Shown here in pieces: positions 16,434-25,150 of a stretch of 64,000 nucleotides of DNA (the first letter of the stretch is position 1; each line of letters opens with the position of its first letter). The notes beneath the pieces were generated by a model. That model was not told the DNA's origin and did not search any database. It saw only the letters and a list, made by a program, of their open reading frames with translations. The stretch lies in the NCBI GenBank assembly GCA_965651905.1, contig CBFGUG010000012.1, forward strand, positions 72,861-136,860, read 5' to 3'. Origin of the DNA: SZUA-265 sp965651905 (lineage in GTDB: Bacteria > Myxococcota_A > Polyangia > Polyangiales > Polyangiaceae). Position numbers and translations under genes: made by a program.

Positions 16434-17261
16434 GTGAAGAGTAACCTGGCCACAAGATTGATGACGGCGGCGGTGGTTTCCCCGCTGCTGCTCGCGTTGC
16501 TCTACTTCGGGCCGCCCTGGGGCTGGTTCTTGTTCGTGCTGTTCGCCATCGCCGCCGCGGCGATGGAGCTACTGGGGATGACCCACCCGAAGGACAAGGT
16601 CGCCCAGGTCGTCGGAACACTGATCACCGTCGGGGTGTCGACAACCCTCTACGTGTTTACCCACGACGCTCGGGCGATTGTGACGGCGCTACTCCTCTCG
16701 ACCTTCGTGGCGTCGCTACTACCGCTGTGGCGCTTGGGAGACATCAACACCGCCGCGTTGCGCATGCTCTCGGGGATCGCCGTGCCCTGGTACGTCGGTG
16801 GGCTGCTCACCTGCTTGGCGTTGCTCCGCAAGGAACTCGGTGAGCAGGGCTCGGACTACGTGCTGATGACGCTGATGTTTGCTTGGATGGCGGACAGTGG
16901 CGGGTACTTCGTGGGACGCGCTTTCGGAAAGACCCCGCTTTACGCGGCGGTGAGTCCGAAGAAGACCCGCGAGGGCTTTTTCGGTGGACTGGCGGGCGCC
17001 CTGGTCGGAGCACTCACTGCTCATTTTTGGTACCTGCCAGAAATCCCGCTGGTCCACGCCGTCTCGCTGGCACTCGTGTGTGGGATTTTCGGCCAGCTCG
17101 GGGACTTGTCGGAGTCGCTGATCAAACGTTCCACCGCGATCAAGGACTCGGGTTCATTGATTCCGGGACACGGCGGGATCCTCGATCGAGTGGACGCGTT
17201 GTTGGTGACGAGTGCGCTCGTCTACGGCTACGCTGCCTGGTTCGGCCCGACCGCGAACTAG
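16434..17261 (+). CDS. cdsA: Phosphatidate cytidylyltransferase (CDP-diglyceride synthase)
   Basis: A 275-residue polytopic membrane protein with about eight hydrophobic segments. It carries the family signature near the C-terminus: SLIKRSTAIKDSGSLIPGHGG followed by ILDRVD. It converts CTP and phosphatidic acid to CDP-diacylglycerol, the precursor of phosphatidylethanolamine, phosphatidylglycerol and cardiolipin. The GTG start at 16434 is the first in a position that gives a normal N-terminus. Unlike many genomes it is not beside uppS or dxr here. Confidence 0.95.
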   Translation: MKSNLATRLMTAAVVSPLLLALLYFGPPWGWFLFVLFAIAAAAMELLGMTHPKDKVAQVVGTLITVGVSTTLYVFTHDARAIVTALLLSTFVASLLPLWRLGDINTAALRMLSGIAVPWYVGGLLTCLALLRKELGEQGSDYVLMTLMFAWMADSGGYFVGRAFGKTPLYAAVSPKKTREGFFGGLAGALVGALTAHFWYLPEIPLVHAVSLALVCGIFGQLGDLSESLIKRSTAIKDSGSLIPGHGGILDRVDALLVTSALVYGYAAWFGPTAN

Positions 17262-17546
17262 CCGTTTGAGTGGCGGAATCGACGCTGACGCGCTGGGATC
17301 CACCACGGGGATGCGCGTGACTTTTCGACGCCCGACACTCTCCGACGACCCGAGCCCGCGTGCTTCACGAGCCGCGCTAGGCGAAGCGAAGGGCGACGCA
17401 ACAGTTGACAGCCGACCTGTCGACCGAATGCCGTAAATCCCCAGACTCTGGGTCAATACCCTTGCGAAAATGCGGGGTGGGCCGCTATAGCCCTGGGTTC
17501 GCTGGGGTCCGGGTATTCGGCTCCCACGGCGTCAAGGAGGCCCCGG

Positions 17547-17801
17547 GTGAACGAACTGATCGAGTACCTGCTCTCAAACATGCAATTGGACTTCTCCGGT
17601 GACGTCTCCACCGAACAGGTTCGCGAATTTCTGCGGGAAGACGACGGTCGTGAGGCACGCAAAGTGCTGGCCAAAGTGATTGAAGAGGACGGCGTCGACG
17701 ACCTGTTGATCACCATGGCGGACCTGTTGAAAGAGCACATCCGCACGGGGATCACCGCTGAGCGCGTCCGCAATCAGTTGAACCTGTACGCAGACAGCTG
17801 A
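17547..17801 (+). CDS. Small conserved-looking protein of unknown function
   Basis: A GTG at 17547 sits seven bases behind a near-perfect ribosome site (AAGGAGG), unusually strong for this window, and opens an 84-codon frame. The product is predicted all-helical and acidic (REFLREDDGREARKVLAKVI), without signal peptide or membrane segment. I do not recognise the family. The strong translation signal argues for an abundant protein. The 285 bases upstream of it (17262-17546) hold no other gene that I can support. Confidence 0.7.
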   Translation: MNELIEYLLSNMQLDFSGDVSTEQVREFLREDDGREARKVLAKVIEEDGVDDLLITMADLLKEHIRTGITAERVRNQLNLYADS

Positions 17802-17904
17802 GCGCCTGTCGAGGCGACGCGCACGAAGAGTCCCAAGAAGCCTGGAGCGCAGTTTGCGTCCGCTGCGGTAGCTCGACGTTTCGAGTGGCCGGGCGCCACC
17901 TAAG

Positions 17905-17935
17905 TTGACATCTGCGCCAGTGATCGCAAAATCAC
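17905..17935 (+). promoter_or_regulatory. Candidate promoter and operator of the kinase/sigma-54-activator gene
   Basis: A consensus -35 box TTGACA (17905-17910) lies 32 bases before the ATG at 17942. An inverted repeat GTGAT-N6-ATCAC (17920-17935) fills the spacer and -10 area. The -10 box itself is poor (AAAATC). If used, the transcript would have almost no leader. The palindrome could be an operator that blocks this promoter. Confidence 0.35.
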
Positions 17936-17941
17936 GCCCTA

Positions 17942-20900
17942 ATGGCTAATCGTGGGGCGCCAAGTCAGTTGTCAGCACCCGAGCTGACGTTGACGCGGCG
18001 CCTGGGGCAAGGCGGGTCGGCCACGGCCTGGCTAGCGCGCTCGGGGAACCACGTATTCACCCTCAAGGTCAGCGACCAAAGTCACCGCTCCCACCTGGCG
18101 TGGGAGGCAGAGCGGTTGATTCTGTGTGGCTCTCGACGGCTTCCGAGGCCAGTCGAAGTCGGCGACTTGCCGCGCACGTTAGCCTTGCCAGACGGCACGT
18201 CTCTGACGAAGGGCACGCCGTACCTGCTGCTCGAACACGTGCCAGGGGCAGATCTCAGCCAACTGCCAACCGACGGGGATCGCGAGGCGCTGGGCGCCGC
18301 GGTCGCGCTCCACCTGGCCGAAGCCCTTTCGGACCTGCACGAAACGGGGGTAGCGCACGGTGACGTCAAACCAGCGAACGTGATCGTAAACCCCAAAGGC
18401 GACTCGTTCGAGTGCACGCTGATCGACCTGGGCCTTGCGGAGCGAACTCTCTCTGAACACGTCAGCGCAGGGACGCCGCGCTACTTACCCCCCGAGATCT
18501 CACGACCAGAACTCGGCGGCGACGCCCGTACTCGTGACCTGTGGGCATTCGGGCTGACGTTGTTGGAGACCCTGGTGGCCGAGGCGCGCACCGCGGATCA
18601 TCCCCTGAATTTCCTGGAGCGCTGTCCAGCAAGTGTTCGTCACATCGTCACCGCGTTGCTCAACCCCACGCCGGGAGGACGCCCGAGCGCGGACTGGGTG
18701 CGCAGGCAACTCGAGACGTCGTCGGAACACGACGCCGATCGGACACTCTCACAGATTCGCCGCAGCTATCTCGCCGAACGCCAACACGGTTTGGAACGCA
18801 TCGCCAAAGGTTACCGACCACGTGTCAACGTTGCAGGAACGCCGGGTCGTTGGCTGAAAATGACCTGCGCCTTGCTCGAAGACGTCGCGCGAGCGCGCGG
18901 GGTGCAGTCGCTGTCGACTGATGAAGTATTCGAGCCCTTTGACGAAGAACAGCAACGAAAGTGGCTATTGAGGCTGTTGGGGACCAACTTCGTGGACTTC
19001 CCGCCACTACCGAGCCGCGGCGATGAAGAGTGGGTCGAGCAGTTAGTCGGTTTAGGAAAACAGCAGCCGCTACAGAGCATCACCCACGCAGCTCTGATAG
19101 AGCAAGGACCCGTCGCGGGTCTGACGCAACCGTTGGACGACGAGAGCCTCGTGTTGGCGTTGGGTAGCGAGTCCCCCAGCGAAGCGATACTTCAGCACGC
19201 CGAGCGCCGCGTATTCGCTGCACGACTCGGTGAACCCGCTGCGCTGGCGTTGGGTAGAGTCTTGAAGCGGCGCGGCGCCTCAGCGCGGGCGCTCGCGGTG
19301 TTGAGACAATGCACGACCGATGCGGCACGAGTCGAGGAAGCCGCCGTGATGTTGCGCCTCGGAGAATCTCGCGCCGCGGACGAAAAGCTCGCCCAGCTGC
19401 TCGACTCTCGTGAACTCGAGGCGGAGGCCAAGGGAGCGGCCCTCGCGATTCGCTCGCGCGTCGCGCTGGCGGCGGGCGACATCTCTCGGGCAGCTGAGCT
19501 ACTCCGTGGAGCCCCCACTACTTGCAGAACGCTGGAAGCACATGCCGCAATCGAACTCACCCGAGGTCGACTCAGCGAGGCAAAAAACCGCATCTCCCGA
19601 GCCTCCACGCTCGCCCAGGACGCCGACGACCGCGCTCGTACGGAAGCGCTGCTGGCCAACTGCGCTCAACAAAACGGTGACGCGGAACAAGCTCTTCGAC
19701 GCTTTCGTCTGGCCGCGGAACATGCTGCCCGCGCGGGTTCACATCTCGAAGAAGCGACATACCTCGTGGGAGTTGCCGGCAACGCCACTGGGCTAGGTCG
19801 CCTTTCAGAAGCGATCGCGGCGGCCTCCCGCAGTTCTCTTCTGTTCGCGCACCTCGAAAAACCAGAGGCCGCAGCCCGCGCGGTGTTGTCACGCGCTAGC
19901 GCCTTGGCTTGTGCGGGCGCCCACGCCGAAGCAGCACAAGCCGCAGAACACACGGTCCGTCTGGCACGCGATGCGAAAGACCGCCGCTGCCAAGCCTACG
20001 CCCACCTGGTTCTCGGTGATGTCCTGGAACCCGAGCTCGCACGTGAGCACGTCGTGCGTGCCAAGTCGCTCATCTCCGAAGGCCGCGACGACGACGCTTT
20101 GCTAGTCGCTGCTGCTGGACTTCGCTTGGGCCTCGAATGTGACGTGAGTGCGTTGGATGAAGCGTCGAAATCCCTGTCCCTCGATGCGCGAGTCGCCTGG
20201 TGGGGCGCGCGCGCACGCGCCGCACTCGACGCTGATTCGAAGACGCGCCCGGAGCCGATCCTGACCGAACTGACGGCGCTCGCATCGAGCGGCGCGAGTG
20301 TCGGCGTGTTGGCCAGCGCCTGCGCGTTCGGAGCCGAGCTCGCAACCAACCTCGGCAATGGTGAAACCGCGCGGCGGTTGGCCGCGAGCGCCGCCCACGG
20401 CCTCGAGCGATTGCGCGCGCATCTCCCCGAACAATATCGTCTGAGCTTAGCGCAGAAGGATTGGGTCAAGCTGCAGCGACGCGACCTCGCGTCGGACGTC
20501 AGCTTGGAGCAGCTGACGGACCTGGAGACGCTCATCGTCAGCCTGAGCGAACGAAGCAACCTCAAAGCACTGCTCGATCGCGTCCTGGATGCGTTAATCC
20601 TTTGGACGTCTGTCGAGCGCGGCCTCCTGCTCCTGACAGCGCCAGGTGGTAAGCTGGTACCACGAGCCGCACGCAACCTCGCGCGAACGGACTTGGTGGG
20701 GGATCAGCTCAAGCTGAGCATGAGCCTGGCCGAACGCGCAGCAGAAACGCGACAATGCGTCGTCGCGGTCGACGCCAGCGGTGAACTTCCAGAAGTCCAT
20801 ACCAGCGTACACTCCCTGAAACTACGCAGCGTGCTCGCCGTGCCGCTGCTGGCCAAAGGTGAAGTTCTGGGCGTGGCGTACTTGGACGACCGCAACCGAC

Positions 20901-22072
20901 GAGGAGCCTTCGGTCAGCAGGAACTGGCTTGGGTGGAGCTGGTCGGCACCTTGGCGGCGGTTGCGATCGCAGACGCACGTTCGCAACTCTTGCTCAGAAG
21001 GCACGCTCGTCGAGCGAGGAGAGCCGAAGAGCGCGTCACACAGCTGCTCGCCACGCGCGAAGCGCAGCTGGCGGTCGCCCAACAGGAGCTGGCGCGGAGC
21101 CGCAACCGCCATACACGGTTCAGCTACGATGAGATTGTCGGACAGAGCGGGCCCGTGCAGGAGATGCTGCAACTGGTGGACCGAGTGACCCCGTCGGACA
21201 TCCCAGTGTTGGTGCTGGGCGAATCGGGCAGCGGCAAGGAGCTAGTCGCTCGCGCGATCCATTTCAACGGACCTCGAAGGGAAGCCGCGTTCGTCAGCGA
21301 GAACTGTTCGGCGATCCCCGAAGCGCTACTGGAGTCCACGTTGTTCGGGCACGTCAAGGGTGCGTTTACGGGCGCCGCGCGGCACCATGCTGGTCTGTTC
21401 GAAGTGGCCGATGGAGGTACGCTGTTTCTCGACGAAATCGCAGACATGAGCCTGAACATGCAGGCAAAGTTGTTGCGCGCGCTGGAAAACGGAGAAATTC
21501 GACGCGTGGGCGACAATCGCGCACGGCGAGTCGACGTCCGCATCATCGGAGCAACGCACAAGGACTTGGAGAACCGTGTCGAACGTGGGGAGTTTCGAGA
21601 GGACCTGTTCTATCGGCTGAACGTGATCACGATTCGAGTGCCCGCACTGCGCGAACGCACGGAAGACATCCCACTGTTGTTGCGACACTTCCTTCGCAAA
21701 TACGACGAAGTGGGACAGACCGTGGTCTCGCCGCAGGCGCTGGAACGTCTGCGAGCCCACGACTGGCCTGGCAACATTCGACAGCTAGAAAACGAGGTCC
21801 GTCGCGCGCTGGTCATGGCCGACGGCGAGATCCGCCCGCAACACCTTTCGGCGAAGCTCAACACCGATGCGGTCGTGGAACGCGACGAGAGTACTCTGGA
21901 CTTGCGCGGACGATTGGACGCGCTCGAACGCAGGCTGGTCTGCGAAGCGCTTGGCAAGACGAACGGCAATCAAACCCAAGCAGCCCAGCAGCTCGGCGTT
22001 TCTCGCTTCGGCTTGCAAAAGATGATTCGCCGCTTGGGTATCGACATTCAGGACATCACCTCCTCCGCCTGA
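17942..22072 (+). CDS. Hybrid Ser/Thr kinase - GAF - sigma-54 activator
   Basis: A 1376-residue regulator. Residues about 15-260 form a protein-kinase domain with glycine loop LGQGGSATAW, lysine in FTLKV, catalytic loop HGDVKPANV (HGD instead of HRD), DLG instead of DFG, and PPE. About 350-830 are repeated Ala/Leu/Glu-rich helices of TPR type. About 870-1015 form a GAF sensor, followed by a coiled coil. About 1060-1300 form the AAA+ enhancer-binding domain with Walker A GESGSGKE, the sigma-54-contacting GAFTGA, Walker B GGTLFLDEI and an R-finger region. The end is a Fis-type HTH (TQAAQQLGVSRFGLQKMIRRL). It should activate sigma-54 promoters in response to a ligand or phosphorylation. The kinase may be weakly active or a docking domain. 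Dam follows after 14 bases. Confidence 0.92.
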   Translation: MANRGAPSQLSAPELTLTRRLGQGGSATAWLARSGNHVFTLKVSDQSHRSHLAWEAERLILCGSRRLPRPVEVGDLPRTLALPDGTSLTKGTPYLLLEHVPGADLSQLPTDGDREALGAAVALHLAEALSDLHETGVAHGDVKPANVIVNPKGDSFECTLIDLGLAERTLSEHVSAGTPRYLPPEISRPELGGDARTRDLWAFGLTLLETLVAEARTADHPLNFLERCPASVRHIVTALLNPTPGGRPSADWVRRQLETSSEHDADRTLSQIRRSYLAERQHGLERIAKGYRPRVNVAGTPGRWLKMTCALLEDVARARGVQSLSTDEVFEPFDEEQQRKWLLRLLGTNFVDFPPLPSRGDEEWVEQLVGLGKQQPLQSITHAALIEQGPVAGLTQPLDDESLVLALGSESPSEAILQHAERRVFAARLGEPAALALGRVLKRRGASARALAVLRQCTTDAARVEEAAVMLRLGESRAADEKLAQLLDSRELEAEAKGAALAIRSRVALAAGDISRAAELLRGAPTTCRTLEAHAAIELTRGRLSEAKNRISRASTLAQDADDRARTEALLANCAQQNGDAEQALRRFRLAAEHAARAGSHLEEATYLVGVAGNATGLGRLSEAIAAASRSSLLFAHLEKPEAAARAVLSRASALACAGAHAEAAQAAEHTVRLARDAKDRRCQAYAHLVLGDVLEPELAREHVVRAKSLISEGRDDDALLVAAAGLRLGLECDVSALDEASKSLSLDARVAWWGARARAALDADSKTRPEPILTELTALASSGASVGVLASACAFGAELATNLGNGETARRLAASAAHGLERLRAHLPEQYRLSLAQKDWVKLQRRDLASDVSLEQLTDLETLIVSLSERSNLKALLDRVLDALILWTSVERGLLLLTAPGGKLVPRAARNLARTDLVGDQLKLSMSLAERAAETRQCVVAVDASGELPEVHTSVHSLKLRSVLAVPLLAKGEVLGVAYLDDRNRRGAFGQQELAWVELVGTLAAVAIADARSQLLLRRHARRARRAEERVTQLLATREAQLAVAQQELARSRNRHTRFSYDEIVGQSGPVQEMLQLVDRVTPSDIPVLVLGESGSGKELVARAIHFNGPRREAAFVSENCSAIPEALLESTLFGHVKGAFTGAARHHAGLFEVADGGTLFLDEIADMSLNMQAKLLRALENGEIRRVGDNRARRVDVRIIGATHKDLENRVERGEFREDLFYRLNVITIRVPALRERTEDIPLLLRHFLRKYDEVGQTVVSPQALERLRAHDWPGNIRQLENEVRRALVMADGEIRPQHLSAKLNTDAVVERDESTLDLRGRLDALERRLVCEALGKTNGNQTQAAQQLGVSRFGLQKMIRRLGIDIQDITSSA

Positions 22073-22086
22073 GAGCACTGACGGAA

Positions 22087-23103
22087 GTGCTTCGCACTGC
22101 TCCAACAAACCCGAAACCAACCACATCTGCTCGGGTTATCGGAAGGCCAGGCAGCCTGCAGCCAGCGTCTCTGTCGCTGAAGCTCGTGATTGCTGGACAC
22201 GACGGCAGGGGGAGGCTAACCAGACGGGTCATCGCCTTGCCGTCGCCTTCGAAATCCGCACAACCCACGCTCACGGGTACCGCGCGTCCCGTTCTGAAAT
22301 GGGCAGGTGGCAAAGCGCGGCTCGTGCCGCTGATTCTCGAGCGCTTGCCAGAAACGATGGACTCCTACTACGAGCCCTTCGCGGGAAGTGCAGCAGTGTT
22401 GTTCGCTCTGGCAACGCGTCAGCGGTTTCGCAGGGCCGTTCTCAGCGACCAAAACCGTGAACTGATCAACGTGTATCGCTGCCTGAAGCGCGATGTCGAT
22501 ACACTCGTCGGATTGTTACGCAGCCACCAACGCGACCACAGCAGCGAAACGTACTACGCGATGCGCGCCCTCGATCCGACTCAGCTCGACGAGTTCGAGC
22601 GCGCGGCCAGAACGGTCTACCTCAACAAGACGGGGTTCAACGGTTTGTATCGAGTTAATCGTTCAGGACGATTCAACGTACCGTTGGGCCGTCACGACAA
22701 GCCGAACATCTGCGATGAGCCGAGGCTGCGTTCCGCTGCAATCGCACTGAAGCGAGTGCGTCTCGAAGTGCGTGACTTCGAACGAGCCTGCGACGACTGC
22801 AAGGCTGGAGACGGCGTGTACTTCGACCCCCCGTACGTTCCACTGTCGAAGACGTCCAACTTCACTGCGTATCACCACGAGGCGTTCGACGACGAAGCAC
22901 AAAAGCGCCTAGCGGGGTTGTTTACTCGACTAGCTGAGCAATCCGTCGCCGTGCTGCTCTCCAACTCGGATACACCACGAACCCGTGAGCTGTACGGCGA
23001 TTGGCGTATCGAGACGATCCAGGTGGCGCGTCCAATCAACTCGATCAAGACGAAACGCGGGCTAGTCACTGAGGTTCTGGTGCGCGGTATCGGCAAACGC
23101 TGA
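22087..23103 (+). CDS. DNA adenine methyltransferase, Dam/D12 class
   Basis: The conserved core begins with PVLKWAGGK and YYEPFAGSAAVLF (S-adenosylmethionine site). It contains the target-loop YLNKTGFNGLYRVNRSG and the catalytic DPPYVPLSKT, all hallmarks of alpha-class N6-adenine methylases such as Dam (usual target GATC). No restriction endonuclease is adjacent, so it is an orphan enzyme. The frame opens with a GTG at 22087, but about 66 residues precede KWAGGK, longer than usual for Dam. A GTG at 22186 or a later start would give a more typical length. It starts 14 bases after the kinase/activator gene and is probably co-transcribed. Confidence 0.85.
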   Translation: MLRTAPTNPKPTTSARVIGRPGSLQPASLSLKLVIAGHDGRGRLTRRVIALPSPSKSAQPTLTGTARPVLKWAGGKARLVPLILERLPETMDSYYEPFAGSAAVLFALATRQRFRRAVLSDQNRELINVYRCLKRDVDTLVGLLRSHQRDHSSETYYAMRALDPTQLDEFERAARTVYLNKTGFNGLYRVNRSGRFNVPLGRHDKPNICDEPRLRSAAIALKRVRLEVRDFERACDDCKAGDGVYFDPPYVPLSKTSNFTAYHHEAFDDEAQKRLAGLFTRLAEQSVAVLLSNSDTPRTRELYGDWRIETIQVARPINSIKTKRGLVTEVLVRGIGKR

Positions 23104-23182
23104 AGTTCGAAAGCGTCACTTTCGAGCAAAGGCAGCAGGTAGGCCACTTCCCAGCTCGCCGACTCATCGCTATCATCCGCGA

Positions 23183-23641
23183 ATGTCCGCCCGCAAGTCC
23201 GAGTCGTTCGATCTCACCCCACTGAACGATGGCGAGCGCGAGCGCTTGGCCGCCGAACTCACCGACGAGGAGCGAGCGATCATACTCTTCCACGGCACTG
23301 AAACGCCATTCTGCGGTGGCCTCCTGTCCAACAAACGCAGCGGCGTGTACGTGTGTCGCCTGTGTGCACTACCATTGTTCGAAGCGAGCAGTAAGTTCGA
23401 CTCGGGGACGGGTTGGCCCAGCTTCTTCGACGTCTACGCGGATGGCCACGTGAAGCAGTTGCGAGACAGCTCTCACGGCATGGTTCGAACGGAGATTCGC
23501 TGCCAACGTTGCGACGGCCACCTCGGGCACGTGTTCCCCGACGGCCCCCCTCCGACTGGGCTCCGCTATTGCCTGAATTCCATTTCGCTGGAGTTCGTCG
23601 ACGACGAGCAGCCGCTGCCCGACAAACTTCAGCGGCGGTAG
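23183..23641 (+). CDS. msrB: Peptide-methionine (R)-S-oxide reductase MsrB
   Basis: A 152-residue cytoplasmic enzyme that repairs methionine-R-sulfoxide in proteins. Two CxxC pairs (C58-C61, C107-C110) bind structural zinc. GTGWPSF and the nucleophile C130 in RYCLNS are all present, so it should be active. The ATG at 23183 gives a normal length. It is followed after 111 bases by a GST gene, a plausible oxidative-stress pair. Confidence 0.95.
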   Translation: MSARKSESFDLTPLNDGERERLAAELTDEERAIILFHGTETPFCGGLLSNKRSGVYVCRLCALPLFEASSKFDSGTGWPSFFDVYADGHVKQLRDSSHGMVRTEIRCQRCDGHLGHVFPDGPPPTGLRYCLNSISLEFVDDEQPLPDKLQRR

Positions 23642-23752
23642 CTCGACGCTCAGAAGAGCAGCGCTGCAACTCAGCGGTAACTCGCGCAGCGGACAACGTG
23701 GCTCCACTCAGCACGCCTTCCGCTTCCTGGGTAGAAATGGGACGCTCTCGAC

Positions 23753-24349
23753 ATGACACGACCGCGATTGTTCGGGACCACGACTTCCCCCTATGTTCGT
23801 CGAGTGCGCATCCTCGCCCTGGAGCTGGGCGTCGACTACGAGTGGATCGACGCTGCGCCAGCCGAGGGGCAGGCGCTGCTTCGCGAGCTCAACCCGCTGT
23901 GGAAGGTCCCCGCGATGTTCATCGGCGACCAGCCGCTGTTGGACTCGGGGTTAATCAACCGCTACTTGCTTGCCAACTACGGTCCAGGCCCGCTGACGCC
24001 CTTCGACGCGGATGACCTGGCCTCACTGGCGTTCACGACAGTGACGGACGGAGCGCTCGATGCCTCGATCAACGCGTTCTACCTGACCCGCGACGGGGCG
24101 CGCGCCGAAGACGTTGCTTACGTGGACAAGCAGATGAAGCGCGTCGCCAGTGCTCTCGAGTGGCTGGAACGAAGAAGCCACCAACTCTCAACTGGTGCTC
24201 TCGGCTTGCGTGAAATTGCGCTGATCACGGCCTTGGATTGGATGAAGTTTCGCAACGCCTACCCCATCGAACGACATCCCCAGCTCGTAGCAGCGTGTGA
24301 GAAACTTCGGGACCGCCCGAGCATCCTATCCACTATGCCAAACGCGTGA
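23753..24349 (+). CDS. Glutathione S-transferase family protein
   Basis: A 198-residue protein with a thioredoxin-fold N-terminal GST domain: SPYVRRVRILALELGVDY, then NPLWKVPAMF with the cis-proline, and a Ser-containing PLLDSGLINRYL. A helical C-terminal domain follows. Family members conjugate or reduce electrophiles with glutathione or act as disulfide or isomerase enzymes. The catalytic residue could be Ser11 or Tyr13. The specific substrate is unknown. Confidence 0.85.
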   Translation: MTRPRLFGTTTSPYVRRVRILALELGVDYEWIDAAPAEGQALLRELNPLWKVPAMFIGDQPLLDSGLINRYLLANYGPGPLTPFDADDLASLAFTTVTDGALDASINAFYLTRDGARAEDVAYVDKQMKRVASALEWLERRSHQLSTGALGLREIALITALDWMKFRNAYPIERHPQLVAACEKLRDRPSILSTMPNA

Positions 24350-24573
24350 GCGCCCCGCGCTTGGCGGAGGCAGGGTGATGTGTGCGGGTTGCGCACCGTG
24401 CGCTCTCGATGCCACGTTTTCGACGTCGGAGCGCGTCAATCAGGCGTGTCAGCTGCGTTTCGATATGCGAACTCCGCGGCGGTTGTGAACGGTCGGTGTC
24501 TCGACGCGCAGCGCGAAATCGAAACGATTTTTGGTTTGTTTCGCGTGAAGGCGGGGGTAGTGTGGCGAACGTG

Positions 24574-25131
24574 ATGCGGTACTTCGTAGGGCTGCTCGCC
24601 GGGCTCAGCTTCGGTTGTACGCCAGGAGAGTTCACGGACGAAGAAAAGCGGGATCTGCAGCGCGAGCTAAACCGACGGTACGGCGGCGATGACGACGCCG
24701 ACGAAGCTGCGGAGGCTGGAGCGCCAAGCCCGGACGACGACGCCCCACCCGACTCGACAGAAGCGGGCTCGGACGATGACGAAGGCTCGAGCGACGATGA
24801 TGGCGCGGAGGATTCGCGGATTGATCCATGCGTCCTACAGGTTTTCGAGAACAGTTGCTCAGGCGCGGGCTGCCACTACGGTGGCCCGATCAACTCCTCT
24901 CCAGATCTCGAACGGAACAACCTGTTCGAGTTCCTGACCACGGAGGGCCCCCTCTTGTGCTCTTCCGCAACGACGAACTTCGTCGACTTGGATTCGCCAA
25001 TGGAGAGCTACCTGCTGCTCAAGATCAGGGGAGATCAGCCTGCGAACTGTGGCGTTCAAATGCCGTCGGGCGCTCAGCTGAGCCCTGACGAGGTGGAGTG
25101 CTTGGAGGATTGGTTTGCTTCACTACAATGA
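24574..25131 (+). CDS. Lipoprotein with acidic linker and heme-like CX4CH motif
   Basis: From the ATG at 24574 the product has 185 residues: signal peptide with lipobox LSFGC, then a long Asp/Glu/Ala/Ser-rich, probably disordered linker (about 35-90). The C-terminal domain has a CSGAGCH motif, reminiscent of the cytochrome-c CxxCH site but with four residues between the cysteines, and further cysteines near the end. It sits on the outside of a membrane. A c-type heme or a disulfide-bonded domain are both possible. The open frame extends upstream to 24382 but without lipobox logic. It probably forms an operon with the next gene. Confidence 0.65.
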   Translation: MRYFVGLLAGLSFGCTPGEFTDEEKRDLQRELNRRYGGDDDADEAAEAGAPSPDDDAPPDSTEAGSDDDEGSSDDDGAEDSRIDPCVLQVFENSCSGAGCHYGGPINSSPDLERNNLFEFLTTEGPLLCSSATTNFVDLDSPMESYLLLKIRGDQPANCGVQMPSGAQLSPDEVECLEDWFASLQ

Positions 25132-25150
25132 ACGCGTTTCCCGAGACCGA

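Noticed and set aside
16339..16620. Upstream extension of the 14023-16338 gene
   Set aside because: The extension overlaps the divergent cdsA start, is Arg/Pro-rich, and the shorter start gives a normal signal peptide.
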